Shown here in pieces: positions 1-6,771 of a stretch of 13,668 nt of DNA. How positions within the stretch are numbered: the first letter of the stretch is position 1; each line of letters starts with the position of its first letter. A program made the translations under genes and the position numbers. The DNA comes from Phycisphaerae bacterium (GTDB lineage Bacteria; Planctomycetota; Phycisphaerae; Tepidisphaerales; Tepidisphaeraceae): the NCBI GenBank assembly GCA_014380825.1, contig JACMJD010000787.1:1-13668 (forward strand), in the 5' to 3' direction. The notes under the pieces are model-generated. The model searched no databases. It saw nothing but the letters and a program-made list of their open reading frames with translations, and was not told where the DNA came from.

Positions 1-722
1 AGAATCGCCCACTCCTCGCCGGCATCATGCTCGCGCTCGCCTGCGGCGTGAAACCGCAAGCGGCGATCCTGCTCCCGTGGTTGCTCCGCGACATTGCCAC
101 GAGCAACCCGCTCAGCTCGCGTCGGCATGTCGCCCGCTCGCTTGGCGGTTTCGCAATCGCCTGCGCGGTCATTTATATTCCCGCGCTCGCCTACCAGCAT
201 GGCTACCGCGGCTTCTTTTACACGCTCAGCGAATACAGCTCGCGCTGGGAATTCAACGGCTCGATCTATGAGCTGATCAAATCTGCTTTTGGTGAAGGCG
301 ACGCCGGTCGCGCCGCCGAGCGCGCGAAGAGCGCGGCGCGAATGCTCGCGCTCAGCGTGACCGTGCTCACCGCTCTACTGCTTTGGAAATCCCGCGCGAC
401 ACTTATTGAAGCGGGTTACTGGCTTTTCCTGATCGGCCTGCTCTTCTCGCCGGTGGTTTATCCGTGGTATCTGCTGTGGATGCTTTGCTTCATCCCGCTG
501 ATTCGCGGCAGACAAGGACTCGCAGGCCTAGTTTGGTGCGCGACCGTCGGCGTGAGCTATGTGGTGTGGAATCTGCCGGAATGGAGACTACCGACCCCGT
601 ACGCGCTGCTGGAATACGCGCCGGTCTACGCATTCCTGATTCTCGAACTCTACTTCGGCACGAGGAATGCACTGCGACGCCCAGCCACGTCCGCGGGCGG
701 CGCTGCGATCTTCCAATACTGA
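1..722 (+). CDS. GT87-like polyprenol-dependent mannosyltransferase, C-terminal part (5' end outside window)
   Basis: The frame is open from the left edge (first whole codon at base 3) with no start in view, so only about 239 C-terminal residues are seen; the ATG at 27 is probably internal. The protein is strongly hydrophobic with several membrane helices. The segment GVKPQAAILLPWLLR resembles the 'KPQ' motif typical of GT-C fold glycosyltransferases of the GT87/DUF2029 kind, and a late YPWYLLWML stretch fits the last helices of that family. Such enzymes work in the cytoplasmic membrane, moving a sugar from a polyprenyl-phosphate donor to a lipid or glycan acceptor. The substrate cannot be told from this fragment. 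Its 3' end overlaps the convergent gene at 650-2620 by 73 bp. Family assignment is fairly sure at fold level and weaker at GT87 level. Confidence 0.72.
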   Translation, partial: NRPLLAGIMLALACGVKPQAAILLPWLLRDIATSNPLSSRRHVARSLGGFAIACAVIYIPALAYQHGYRGFFYTLSEYSSRWEFNGSIYELIKSAFGEGDAGRAAERAKSAARMLALSVTVLTALLLWKSRATLIEAGYWLFLIGLLFSPVVYPWYLLWMLCFIPLIRGRQGLAGLVWCATVGVSYVVWNLPEWRLPTPYALLEYAPVYAFLILELYFGTRNALRRPATSAGGAAIFQY

Positions 723-2620
723 GTCATTCGTTGAAGCTCGACCGGATCGATCAGCATCACCGCGCCTTCGGGAACATTTTTGCCTGCCCAGGCGTCGATA
801 ATCGACTGATCGCCTTCGGGCGACACATCAAAAACGGTTCGATATCGCAGCGTCGTCATCGGCTTGGAATAGAAAAACGCCTTCGCATCGCCAACAAGAA
901 CCAGCGTTAAATCGGCCGACACGCTTGCGGCTTCTTCCGGATTTAAGTCTTCAGCACCGAGTGCCTTCGCTTCGATCATCGCGGTGAGTCGGCCGGTCTG
1001 GATCGGATCGCGCATCATGTATTGGAAGTGAATGTTCATCACGCCCAGCACCGCGAAGATCGCGAAGTTGATTGCGGCCGGGACAAGTAGCTGCGGCTTA
1101 GCGCGTAATCCGCTGGCGGTCGCGATTGCGGCAACCGGAATCGCCAGGACAAAGAACCGGCTCTGCAAATGCGTGAACGCGATCCAGACGACGAAGAAGA
1201 TCGAAAGCAGCATCAGCAGGAACCACGCTTCGCGCCGCCGCACCACGGCGATTCCAAACGCGCCGGCGAGCAGCAGCGCGTAACCGTATCGCCAGTCGAT
1301 CGCGATCTGTTCCCAGCTTGCCTTCAGCCGCGCGGAAATCGACCGCTGCGATTCGGGTGGCGAGTGCGCGCGTCGCCAGCGTTCCTGCTGATCCTCCGTG
1401 AAATGCGCGCGCCCGAGCACGCTCATCGCTTCGGGGAAAACGGGATTGCCGGCCCAGATTCGATTTCGGATCAACCAGGGCGAAAACGTCACGATGGCGG
1501 TGATGAGAAAGGTCCCGATTGATCGGAGGTCGATCTTCGATCGCGAGATCAATTGCGCCACGATGGCTGCGGCGGGAATTCCGATCAGCAGCATCGGCAC
1601 GGCGGTGAGTTTCGTCCCGCACGCGAATCCCGCGAACGCGCCGGCGAGTGCCCAGCACTTCCAGTTGGCTTGATCCGGATCGCGCAGCGCGCGCCACGCC
1701 CAGCCGATGGACATCGCGCCGAAGAAGAGCAAGCCGCCTTCGTTGTAGGCGATCGGCGCGAGCAGTAGTAACCACGGTGCGACTGCCATCGCGAGGGCGC
1801 CGACTGTCGCGGCCGGTGGACCTGCCGGATCACGTGCGAGTGCCAGTACGGCTAGGACTGAGAGCGCGGTTAGGGACAGATGCATCAGTTGCGCGAGGTA
1901 CATTCCGTTCCACGGTCCGCCGCGGAGGTGCATGGCGAGCAGGTAGTGCAGCTCGACGTTCATCGGCATGTACGAGAAGACGTTATGTTCCAGCGGCACG
2001 ATTCGATTCGCCTCGTACCACTCGCGCGGGACTTGCAGGTGATATTCGACGACGTCGTAGCCGTGCGGCTCGTCGCCCCACAATATCCCCGGCGGCACAA
2101 ACGCGGCCACCAGCGCGATGCCCAGCACGGGCATTGCGAAGATCCAGAGCCAACTCCATGGTGACGGCTCGGCGAACCATTCCTTTGCCGAGGGCCAATC
2201 GAACGCTCGCTTGCCGAGCGTCACGAGCAAGGGTGCGATGCCGATCCCAACGAGTGCCCATGCGGTGATGCGATTCAGCCAACCACCCAATCCGAGTCCG
2301 AGGACGATCAGGCTGAGCAATCCGATCCCGAGCGCGGCCGAGTTCACGAAATCCAGCAGGTTGATGCCGATCTGATATTTCGCGAGGCGCTGAACGACCG
2401 CTCCCCACCCCACCGCGGCCGCGAGCCAGACGAGGCACAGGCCGCCATCGACGATCAATCGAAACACGACCACCGGCAACACCGGCTCGGCCAACAGGAT
2501 GATTGTGATGACTACGATCGCAAGGCACGCTGCGCAAATTATGCCTCGGCGGCTGAGCGCATCGACGAGCGAGAGTCGCGCCCGCGACGGTGGCGGGCGA
2601 TCAGGTTTGCCGTGTTTCAT
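650..2620 (-). CDS. Polytopic membrane glycosyltransferase, GT39/ArnT-like (GT-C fold)
   Basis: A 656-residue protein with a short basic N-terminus, then about a dozen membrane helices, then a soluble C-terminal tail from about residue 555. The first periplasmic loop after helix-rich residues 156-180 carries WGDEPHGYDVVEYHLQVP (about 181-198). Its acidic residues (D183, E184, D189, E192) match the catalytic/metal loop position of GT-C enzymes of the GT39/ArnT/PMT group, where 'YD..VYHL..P' is common. It probably transfers a sugar from a polyprenyl-phosphate donor on the outer face of the membrane; the acceptor is unknown. I chose the ATG at 2620 rather than one at 2707, because the longer form would overlap hemA by over 100 bp while 2620 overlaps it by 20 bp, consistent with translational coupling. 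It is the last gene of the haem cluster but has no evident haem role. It ends inside the convergent gene 1-722. Confidence 0.75.
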   Translation of the reverse strand: MKHGKPDRPPPSRARLSLVDALSRRGIICAACLAIVVITIILLAEPVLPVVVFRLIVDGGLCLVWLAAAVGWGAVVQRLAKYQIGINLLDFVNSAALGIGLLSLIVLGLGLGGWLNRITAWALVGIGIAPLLVTLGKRAFDWPSAKEWFAEPSPWSWLWIFAMPVLGIALVAAFVPPGILWGDEPHGYDVVEYHLQVPREWYEANRIVPLEHNVFSYMPMNVELHYLLAMHLRGGPWNGMYLAQLMHLSLTALSVLAVLALARDPAGPPAATVGALAMAVAPWLLLLAPIAYNEGGLLFFGAMSIGWAWRALRDPDQANWKCWALAGAFAGFACGTKLTAVPMLLIGIPAAAIVAQLISRSKIDLRSIGTFLITAIVTFSPWLIRNRIWAGNPVFPEAMSVLGRAHFTEDQQERWRRAHSPPESQRSISARLKASWEQIAIDWRYGYALLLAGAFGIAVVRRREAWFLLMLLSIFFVVWIAFTHLQSRFFVLAIPVAAIATASGLRAKPQLLVPAAINFAIFAVLGVMNIHFQYMMRDPIQTGRLTAMIEAKALGAEDLNPEEAASVSADLTLVLVGDAKAFFYSKPMTTLRYRTVFDVSPEGDQSIIDAWAGKNVPEGAVMLIDPVELQRMTQYWKIAAPPADVAGRRSAFLVPK

Positions 2621-3905
2621 CCGGGATGACCGCAGATTCGTCGACGTCGAATTGATCTTCTTCCACCCTCGCGGGCTCACCGTCAGCCTGACCATTGCCT
2701 TGGCCATTCCGCAGCGCGGCGATCGGATCGTGCAACAGCTTATTGACGATACGGCGGGTCAATTCTTCCAATTGCTCTTTGTCCGCCAGCGCGAGCGCCG
2801 GCAGCTTGCCGAGCGTTCGCTCCAGCTCCGCGCGCGCCAGCTCGTGCGAGCGGCGATAAACCTGATCGATCGTCGGGCCGAGCGATCGCTGACGATGCCA
2901 TTCGAGATATTCGTCGACATGTCGCGCGACGATCGCGCGCGCTTTCTCGATCGCGCCCGTCCGCTGCGCCTGCGTGGCGGACACCGCGTGCTGGAGGTCG
3001 TCGATGTTGTACAGGTACGCGTGATCGAGCTCGCTCACGCTGGCCTCGATATCGCGCGGCACGGCGATGTCGATCAGGAACATCGGCTTGTAACGCCGCT
3101 GTTTAAGCACCGCCTCGATATTCAACCGCGAGATGATTGGTTGAGTCGAACCGGTCGAGCTGATCACGACATCGGCGGCCACCAGGTGATCGATCAATCC
3201 GAGAAACGGCACTGCGTCGCCCGCGAAACGCGCGGCCAGCATTTCGGCCTTTCGCAACTCGCGATTGCAAATCATCAGTCGCCCGGGCCGCAGCGCCGCG
3301 AAATGCTGAAGCACCAGCGCCGCCATCTTCCCGCCGCCGATGCTGAGGACTTGCTTGTCGGCGAACGTCTCGAAAATCCGCTTCGCATGATCGACGGCCA
3401 CGCTCGCGACGCTCAATCGTCCCTCTGCCAGCGACGTCGAACCAAGCACTTCCTTGCCCACGGCGATCGCGCGCTGAAGCAGCGGATGCAATATCGGCCC
3501 GATCGTCTGCGCGGATCGCGCCGCGTCGTAACTTTGTCGAACTTGCCCAAGAATCTGCGTCTCACCGAGCACCATCGAATCAAGGGAGGCTGCCACGGAA
3601 AACAGGTGCGCCATTGCCTCGCGATCCTGGCGCCGATAGAGCGCCTGCTCGAAGCTGGCGCGCGGGACGGAATGGAAGTCGCACAGGAAATCGATCAGTT
3701 CTGATGAATCCGGCGCGCTCGATTCTGCGGCCGCGTACAGTTCGACACGATTGCAAGTCGAGAGCAGCAGCGCTTCGTGCTGCGCGAATCGCGCCTTGAA
3801 CGCTCGCAACGCCCGAGCTTGCTGATCGGAGCTGAACGCCAACCGTTCGCGCAGCTCCAGCGGCGCGGTAGCGTGGTTCAGTCCCAGGAGGATCAGGTTT
3901 CGCAT
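2601..3905 (-). CDS. hemA: Glutamyl-tRNA reductase (HemA)
   Basis: NADPH-dependent reduction of glutamyl-tRNA(Glu) to glutamate-1-semialdehyde, the first step of C5-pathway tetrapyrrole synthesis, in the cytoplasm. The 434-residue product has the family layout: an N-terminal catalytic domain beginning LILLGLNHATAPLELRE; the nucleophile C51 in LLLSTCNRVELY; the substrate-binding stretch SLDSMVLGETQILGQVR; a nucleotide-binding domain with SIGGGKMAALVLQHF; and a C-terminal helical dimerisation domain ending near RRIVNKLLHDPIAALRN. A further tail of about 40 mostly acidic residues follows. I chose the ATG at 3905 because translation there begins just before the conserved first strand. A possible upstream ATG at 3938 lies inside a palindromic repeat and would add 11 residues unlike the family. 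Length is normal. The gene overlaps the downstream membrane gene by 20 bp and follows the CcsA/HemX-like gene after 127 bp. Confidence 0.96.
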   Translation of the reverse strand: MRNLILLGLNHATAPLELRERLAFSSDQQARALRAFKARFAQHEALLLSTCNRVELYAAAESSAPDSSELIDFLCDFHSVPRASFEQALYRRQDREAMAHLFSVAASLDSMVLGETQILGQVRQSYDAARSAQTIGPILHPLLQRAIAVGKEVLGSTSLAEGRLSVASVAVDHAKRIFETFADKQVLSIGGGKMAALVLQHFAALRPGRLMICNRELRKAEMLAARFAGDAVPFLGLIDHLVAADVVISSTGSTQPIISRLNIEAVLKQRRYKPMFLIDIAVPRDIEASVSELDHAYLYNIDDLQHAVSATQAQRTGAIEKARAIVARHVDEYLEWHRQRSLGPTIDQVYRRSHELARAELERTLGKLPALALADKEQLEELTRRIVNKLLHDPIAALRNGQGNGQADGEPARVEEDQFDVDESAVIPDETRQT

Positions 3906-3932
3906 CAAAATCTCAAACGATCGCGACGATGT

Positions 3933-4014
3933 TGTCATCCAGAGCGGTACGCCGCGAAGGATCTGGCTTCACGCGAGAGGCTAGATGCTTCGCGGAGCAC
4001 CGCTCTATATGACA
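3933..4014. repeat. Palindromic intergenic repeat (REP-like), two 27-bp arms
   Basis: The left arm 3933-3959 and right arm 3988-4014 are reverse complements at 22 of 27 positions: TGTCAT, two mismatched bases, AGAGCGGT, three mismatched bases, CCGCGAAG. They enclose a 28-nt loop whose ends (ATCT / AGAT) can also pair. It fills most of the 127-bp gap between the CcsA/HemX-like gene and hemA. Read as RNA on the minus strand it would form a long hairpin in the leader of hemA. Twenty-one bases of its left arm recur exactly at 7806-7826. There is no T-run, so an intrinsic terminator is not supported. It looks like a dispersed non-autonomous repeat. Confidence 0.8.
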
Positions 4015-4032
4015 CACTTTCTCGTCGTCCCT

Positions 4033-4857
4033 TCAATGCGTCCTTTGCGGCAAAAACTGCACGGCCACCAGCACCGAAACCATCAGCAAAAACCCGACGA
4101 TGCTCAACATCGCCGTGCGTTTTCCGCGAAAGCTCGGGTTGATGGGTGAATGCAGCACCACTCCATAAACAATCCATACGCAAGCGGTCAGAACGATTTT
4201 TGTGACCGGCGCGGCCCGGTGTTCGAAGACGATCTGCACGATTCCGGTAATCGCGCCAACCGTGAGGAGCGCGAAGCCCAGCGTCACCGCGGCAATCGTC
4301 ACGTGTTCGAGACGTTCGAGCGATCCGAAGTTCGGTCCCGGCACGGCCGTCTTCACGCGCAGGCGGCGATTGCTGATCAGATACATCGCGCCGGCCGCGC
4401 CTGCGATCGCGAATGCGACGGCGCCGCCGTAGGCGCTCACGCGATGCACCCAGTTCCACGTGCCGCGCACATATTCGTGCGGACGCGCGCTGCCGAAGAT
4501 GATGGCCGCGATCATCAGCAGGATGACGATCGGCATGATAAACCAGTCGAGCCCGCCGATGGGATTCGTGCGCTGCACGTACATCACAAACAGCGCAAGC
4601 ATTACGCCCAGCCAGATGAATGCTTCAAAATTGTCGTCGAGTGGAATCCACGACTGTCGCGCCATCGCGTGCCAGATGAGCACGGCCACCGCGGTCGTCA
4701 CGCCCGACCAGAAGCACGCTTTCGCGGCGATGCGCGACCACGGACGGTCGAACTTGATGCGCGACAGCGAGATCACGCCGCCGACAACGAAGAACGCGAT
4801 CGCGGCAATCAGCAACGACGTCTGGCCGAGGTTGGGCGTTTCAGCGACTGCCAGCAT
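4033..4857 (-). CDS. ccsA: CcsA/HemX-like membrane protein (cytochrome c assembly / HemA regulator family)
   Basis: A 274-residue integral membrane protein with about eight predicted helices (near residues 12-31, 48-64, 78-95, 104-122, 140-162, 188-211, 219-237, 248-267). It carries WNWVHRVSAY with H138 before a long helix ending in AMYLISNRRLR, the pattern seen in the CcsA/CcmC/HemX superfamily, and other candidate haem-ligand histidines (H63, H185, H213, H236). The tryptophan-rich 'WGxxWxWD' signature of true cytochrome c synthases is not seen, only the short WNW. That favours a HemX-like role, where family members tune HemA levels or haem handling, but haem export for cytochrome c assembly remains possible. 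Position between the sirohaem gene and hemA supports a tetrapyrrole role. The ATG at 4857 overlaps the upstream gene by 17 bp. The longer open frame upstream is a shadow of that gene. Confidence 0.82.
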   Translation of the reverse strand: MLAVAETPNLGQTSLLIAAIAFFVVGGVISLSRIKFDRPWSRIAAKACFWSGVTTAVAVLIWHAMARQSWIPLDDNFEAFIWLGVMLALFVMYVQRTNPIGGLDWFIMPIVILLMIAAIIFGSARPHEYVRGTWNWVHRVSAYGGAVAFAIAGAAGAMYLISNRRLRVKTAVPGPNFGSLERLEHVTIAAVTLGFALLTVGAITGIVQIVFEHRAAPVTKIVLTACVWIVYGVVLHSPINPSFRGKRTAMLSIVGFLLMVSVLVAVQFLPQRTH

Positions 4858-5494
4858 GAAGGATCGTTGACTGTAGCTTTGGGAATTTCGCGACGAGCCA
4901 GGCGCGCAGCCCATCAGAACCGCTGGTGGCGAGTACGTCGATCGCGTCCTGCGAGGCGAGTGATCGGAGCACGTCCGCGCGCTGTTCAGCGGGCAGGCCG
5001 CTGTCGACAACCAGCGGTCGCAGTAAATGCATCTCGTCCGCGAGCGCGCGCCACGCATCATCGATTTTCGCAGCGATCTGATCGCGGATGAATGCGGACA
5101 GCGCCGGACTTCCCGCCGCAACGCCGATCGTGATCGCACCGTCGCGATGGACTGCGGGCACGATGAAATCACCATCATCGGGTTCATCGGCGCGGGAGAC
5201 GAAGATCCCGCGCGATTTCGCATCGCGAACGACTTGTGCGTTCACGTCAGATGAATCCGTTGCAGCGAAAACGAGCGCCGCGCCTTGTAAATGTTCGTGA
5301 CGGTAACGCTCCGTGACGCGCTCGACTTCATTCGGCATCGTTCGATCGAACTCCGGTGCGACGACGCGCACCAACCCGCGGCTTCCGCTCGCGGTTATCA
5401 ACGAAGATGCTTTACGCGCAGCGACTTTTCCACCACCAATGATGACGGCAAGGCGCTCGCTCAGATCAAGCAGGATCGGATACTTCGCGGACAT
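4841..5494 (-). CDS. Precorrin-2 dehydrogenase / sirohydrochlorin ferrochelatase (CysG N-terminal / Met8 type)
   Basis: A 217-residue stand-alone version of the CysG N-terminal module, similar in layout to yeast Met8p. It oxidises precorrin-2 to sirohydrochlorin with NAD+ and may insert iron to give sirohaem, the cofactor of sulfite and nitrite reductases. Sequence support: YPILLDLSERLAVIIGGGKVAARKA at the N-terminus, with the dinucleotide-binding GGGKVA at 20-25; LVFAATDSSDVNAQV; SRADEPDDGDFIVPA, whose D103 lines up with the catalytic Asp of CysG; and GVAAGSPALS, whose S129 lines up with the CysG phosphoserine. The methyltransferase (uroporphyrinogen-III) half of CysG is absent here and must be supplied elsewhere. 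It is first in the minus-strand haem cluster and overlaps the next gene by 17 bp. No clear Shine-Dalgarno is seen. Confidence 0.92.
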   Translation of the reverse strand: MSAKYPILLDLSERLAVIIGGGKVAARKASSLITASGSRGLVRVVAPEFDRTMPNEVERVTERYRHEHLQGAALVFAATDSSDVNAQVVRDAKSRGIFVSRADEPDDGDFIVPAVHRDGAITIGVAAGSPALSAFIRDQIAAKIDDAWRALADEMHLLRPLVVDSGLPAEQRADVLRSLASQDAIDVLATSGSDGLRAWLVAKFPKLQSTILHAGSR

Positions 5495-5572
5495 CGGATC
5501 GCAATCTTACAGGTGCTCCGGGATACCGTCCATTTCAGCAGTTTTGACACAACGCTGCGGCTATCATTCCGC

Positions 5573-6508
5573 ATGCAAAAGCGAACGTTCGGCAAAACCA
5601 ATCTGCCCGTCTCGATGTTAGGTTTCGGCGCGGCGCCGGTGGCATATCTGGATTCGGATCAGGATCGCGCGGCGATGGTGATCGAGAAGCTGCTCGCCGC
5701 GGGTGTGAATCTGATCGACACGGCCGCGAGCTATCCGGGGTCGGAAGAGTTTCTTGGCAAACGATTCAGCAAACGACGCCACGATTTCGTGCTTGTCTCC
5801 AAGTGCGGGCAGAAGATTCCCGAGAGCGATGCGGCCGAATGGTCGGATGAGCTGATCACCGCGACGGTTGATCGCGCGTTACGGCAACTGAAGACCGATC
5901 ACCTCGACGTGATGCTCCTGCACTCCTGCAAGCTCGATGTGCTGGAAAAAGGTGAAGCGCTCGGCGCGCTCGTCAAGGCAAAGCAGGCCGGCAAGACCCG
6001 TTTCATCGGATACAGCGGTGACAACGAACCGGCCGCGTACGCAGCGGGGTTGAAGGAAGTCGATGTGCTCGAGACCTCCATCAACATCGCCGATCAGATC
6101 AACATCGACACGGTCCTGCCGATCGCGCGGGAGAACAATGTTGGCCTACTCGCAAAGCGTCCGATCGCGAACGCCGCGTGGAAGGATATCTCGCAGCAAC
6201 CGGGCATGTATCAGAACTACGCGAAGACGTACACTGAGCGACTCCGCAAGATGGCCATCACCCCGGCGTCGGTTGGATTCAAGCCATCGACCGGCCATGA
6301 ATCCGATGCCTGGCCGGAGATGGCACTGCGGTTCACGCTGTCTATCGAGGGCGTGCACTGCGCGATCATTGGTACGACGAACGCGGATAACGCGTCGAGC
6401 AATGTCCGCTACGCAAAGGCGGGCCCGCTGGACGGGAAGGTGATGACGAATTTGCGAAATGTTTTTCGGAAGGCAGATCCGGACAATAAGTGGACGGGCC
6501 AGACGTAG
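5573..6508 (+). CDS. Aldo/keto reductase
   Basis: A 311-residue NADPH-dependent oxidoreductase of the aldo/keto reductase superfamily ((beta/alpha)8 barrel). The catalytic tetrad is visible: D49 and Y54 in LIDTAASY, K77 in LVSKCG and H117 in MLLHSC. The opening MQKRTFGKTNLPVSMLGFG is typical of bacterial YajO/Tas-like members. The C-terminal half holds the usual phosphate-binding region ending in HCAIIGTTNADN. The real substrate (an aldehyde, ketone or sugar) cannot be predicted. The open frame runs back to 5291, but the ATG at 5573 begins exactly at the family N-terminus and the extra part is antisense to the sirohaem gene. It is divergent from that gene across a 78-bp gap in which I could not find a convincing promoter. 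Confidence 0.92.
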   Translation: MQKRTFGKTNLPVSMLGFGAAPVAYLDSDQDRAAMVIEKLLAAGVNLIDTAASYPGSEEFLGKRFSKRRHDFVLVSKCGQKIPESDAAEWSDELITATVDRALRQLKTDHLDVMLLHSCKLDVLEKGEALGALVKAKQAGKTRFIGYSGDNEPAAYAAGLKEVDVLETSINIADQINIDTVLPIARENNVGLLAKRPIANAAWKDISQQPGMYQNYAKTYTERLRKMAITPASVGFKPSTGHESDAWPEMALRFTLSIEGVHCAIIGTTNADNASSNVRYAKAGPLDGKVMTNLRNVFRKADPDNKWTGQT

Positions 6509-6514
6509 CGTTAA

Positions 6515-6544
6515 CGTGGCACGGGTTTCCCAACCCGTGCCACG
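6515..6544. terminator. Perfect 13-bp hairpin after the aldo/keto reductase gene
   Basis: Arms 6515-6527 (CGTGGCACGGGTT) and 6532-6544 are exact reverse complements around the 4-base loop TCCC, starting 6 nt after the reductase stop codon. It would form a very stable GC-rich hairpin in RNA. No T-run follows, so classical intrinsic termination is uncertain. GC-rich 'GGCACGGG...CCCGTGCC' hairpins of this look recur in several GC-rich phyla as dispersed repeats, so it could be a repeat element doubling as a 3' end stabiliser. Confidence 0.55.
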
Positions 6545-6556
6545 AAGATGCGCGGC

Positions 6557-6585
6557 TTGCGTTTTCCGGTCGGAAGCCGTAATTT
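6557..6585 (+). promoter_or_regulatory. Candidate sigma70-type promoter for tRNA-Ser
   Basis: TTGCGT (6557-6562) and TAATTT (6580-6585) are separated by exactly 17 bp, and the mature tRNA 5' end lies 23 nt after the -10 box. That leaves room for a start near 6592 and a short 5' leader. The match to consensus is moderate in both boxes. The call rests on spacing and position only. Confidence 0.4.
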
Positions 6586-6608
6586 TTCGTTCTGCGACGG
6601 ATCGCTTT

Positions 6609-6699
6609 GGAGAGGTGGCCGAGTGGCTGAAGGCGACAGTTTGCTAAACTGTTTTACGGGCTTAAACCTGTAACGCGGGTTCGAATCCCGCCCTCTCCG
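6609..6699 (+). tRNA. tRNA-Ser(GCU)
   Basis: A full class II tRNA cloverleaf of 91 nt without an encoded CCA. Acceptor GGAGAGG (6609-6615) pairs fully with CCTCTCC (6692-6698), with discriminator G6699. The anticodon stem ACAGT/ACTGT encloses the loop TTGCTAA, giving anticodon GCT at 6643-6645, which decodes AGC and AGU. The long variable arm (TACGGG, loop CTTAAA, CCTGTA) is the serine identity feature, together with discriminator G. The T arm is GCGGG-TTCGAAT-CCCGC (6675-6691). No copy of its 3' end occurs elsewhere in the window, so there is no sign that it serves as an integration site here. Confidence 0.97.
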
Positions 6700-6713
6700 C
6701 TGAGTGTTTCGAG

Positions 6714-6737
6714 AGCCACGGCATCATCGCCGTGGCT
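6714..6737 (+). terminator. Hairpin between tRNA-Ser and pheS
   Basis: AGCCACGGC (6714-6722) and GCCGTGGCT (6729-6737) form a perfect 9-bp stem with loop ATCATC, 14 nt after the tRNA. The following bases, TGTGCGTT, are only weakly T-rich. The most likely role is a 3' end or processing signal for the tRNA transcript. Since pheS begins 34 nt later, a role in its leader (partial read-through or attenuation) is possible but not shown. Confidence 0.45.
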
Positions 6738-6771
6738 TGTGCGTTAAATGGCGTTAATTGGATTCCGTGCG

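Noticed and set aside
2499..3704. Long plus-strand open frame (401 codons) opposite hemA
   Set aside because: It lies fully antisense to a confidently identified hemA and the GT39-like start; its composition is rich in Arg, His, Asp and Gln, as expected for a mirror frame in GC-rich DNA. No family features.
3906..3938. Longer hemA N-terminus from the ATG at 3938
   Set aside because: The start codon lies in the palindromic repeat and the 11 added residues do not resemble HemA. The ATG at 3905 begins right at the conserved first strand.
4150..5091. Plus-strand open frame (313 codons) opposite the HemX-like and Met8-like genes
   Set aside because: Shadow frame with runs of Arg, His and Asp and no domain. 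Both genes on the other strand have clear family motifs.
5544..5567. TTGACA followed by TATCAT upstream of the aldo/keto reductase
   Set aside because: The spacer is 12 bp, too short for a sigma70 promoter, and nothing better-spaced fits either box.
6609..6699. tRNA-Ser as an integration site for a mobile element
   Set aside because: No integrase gene and no second copy of the tRNA 3' end in the window; both neighbours are housekeeping-type genes.
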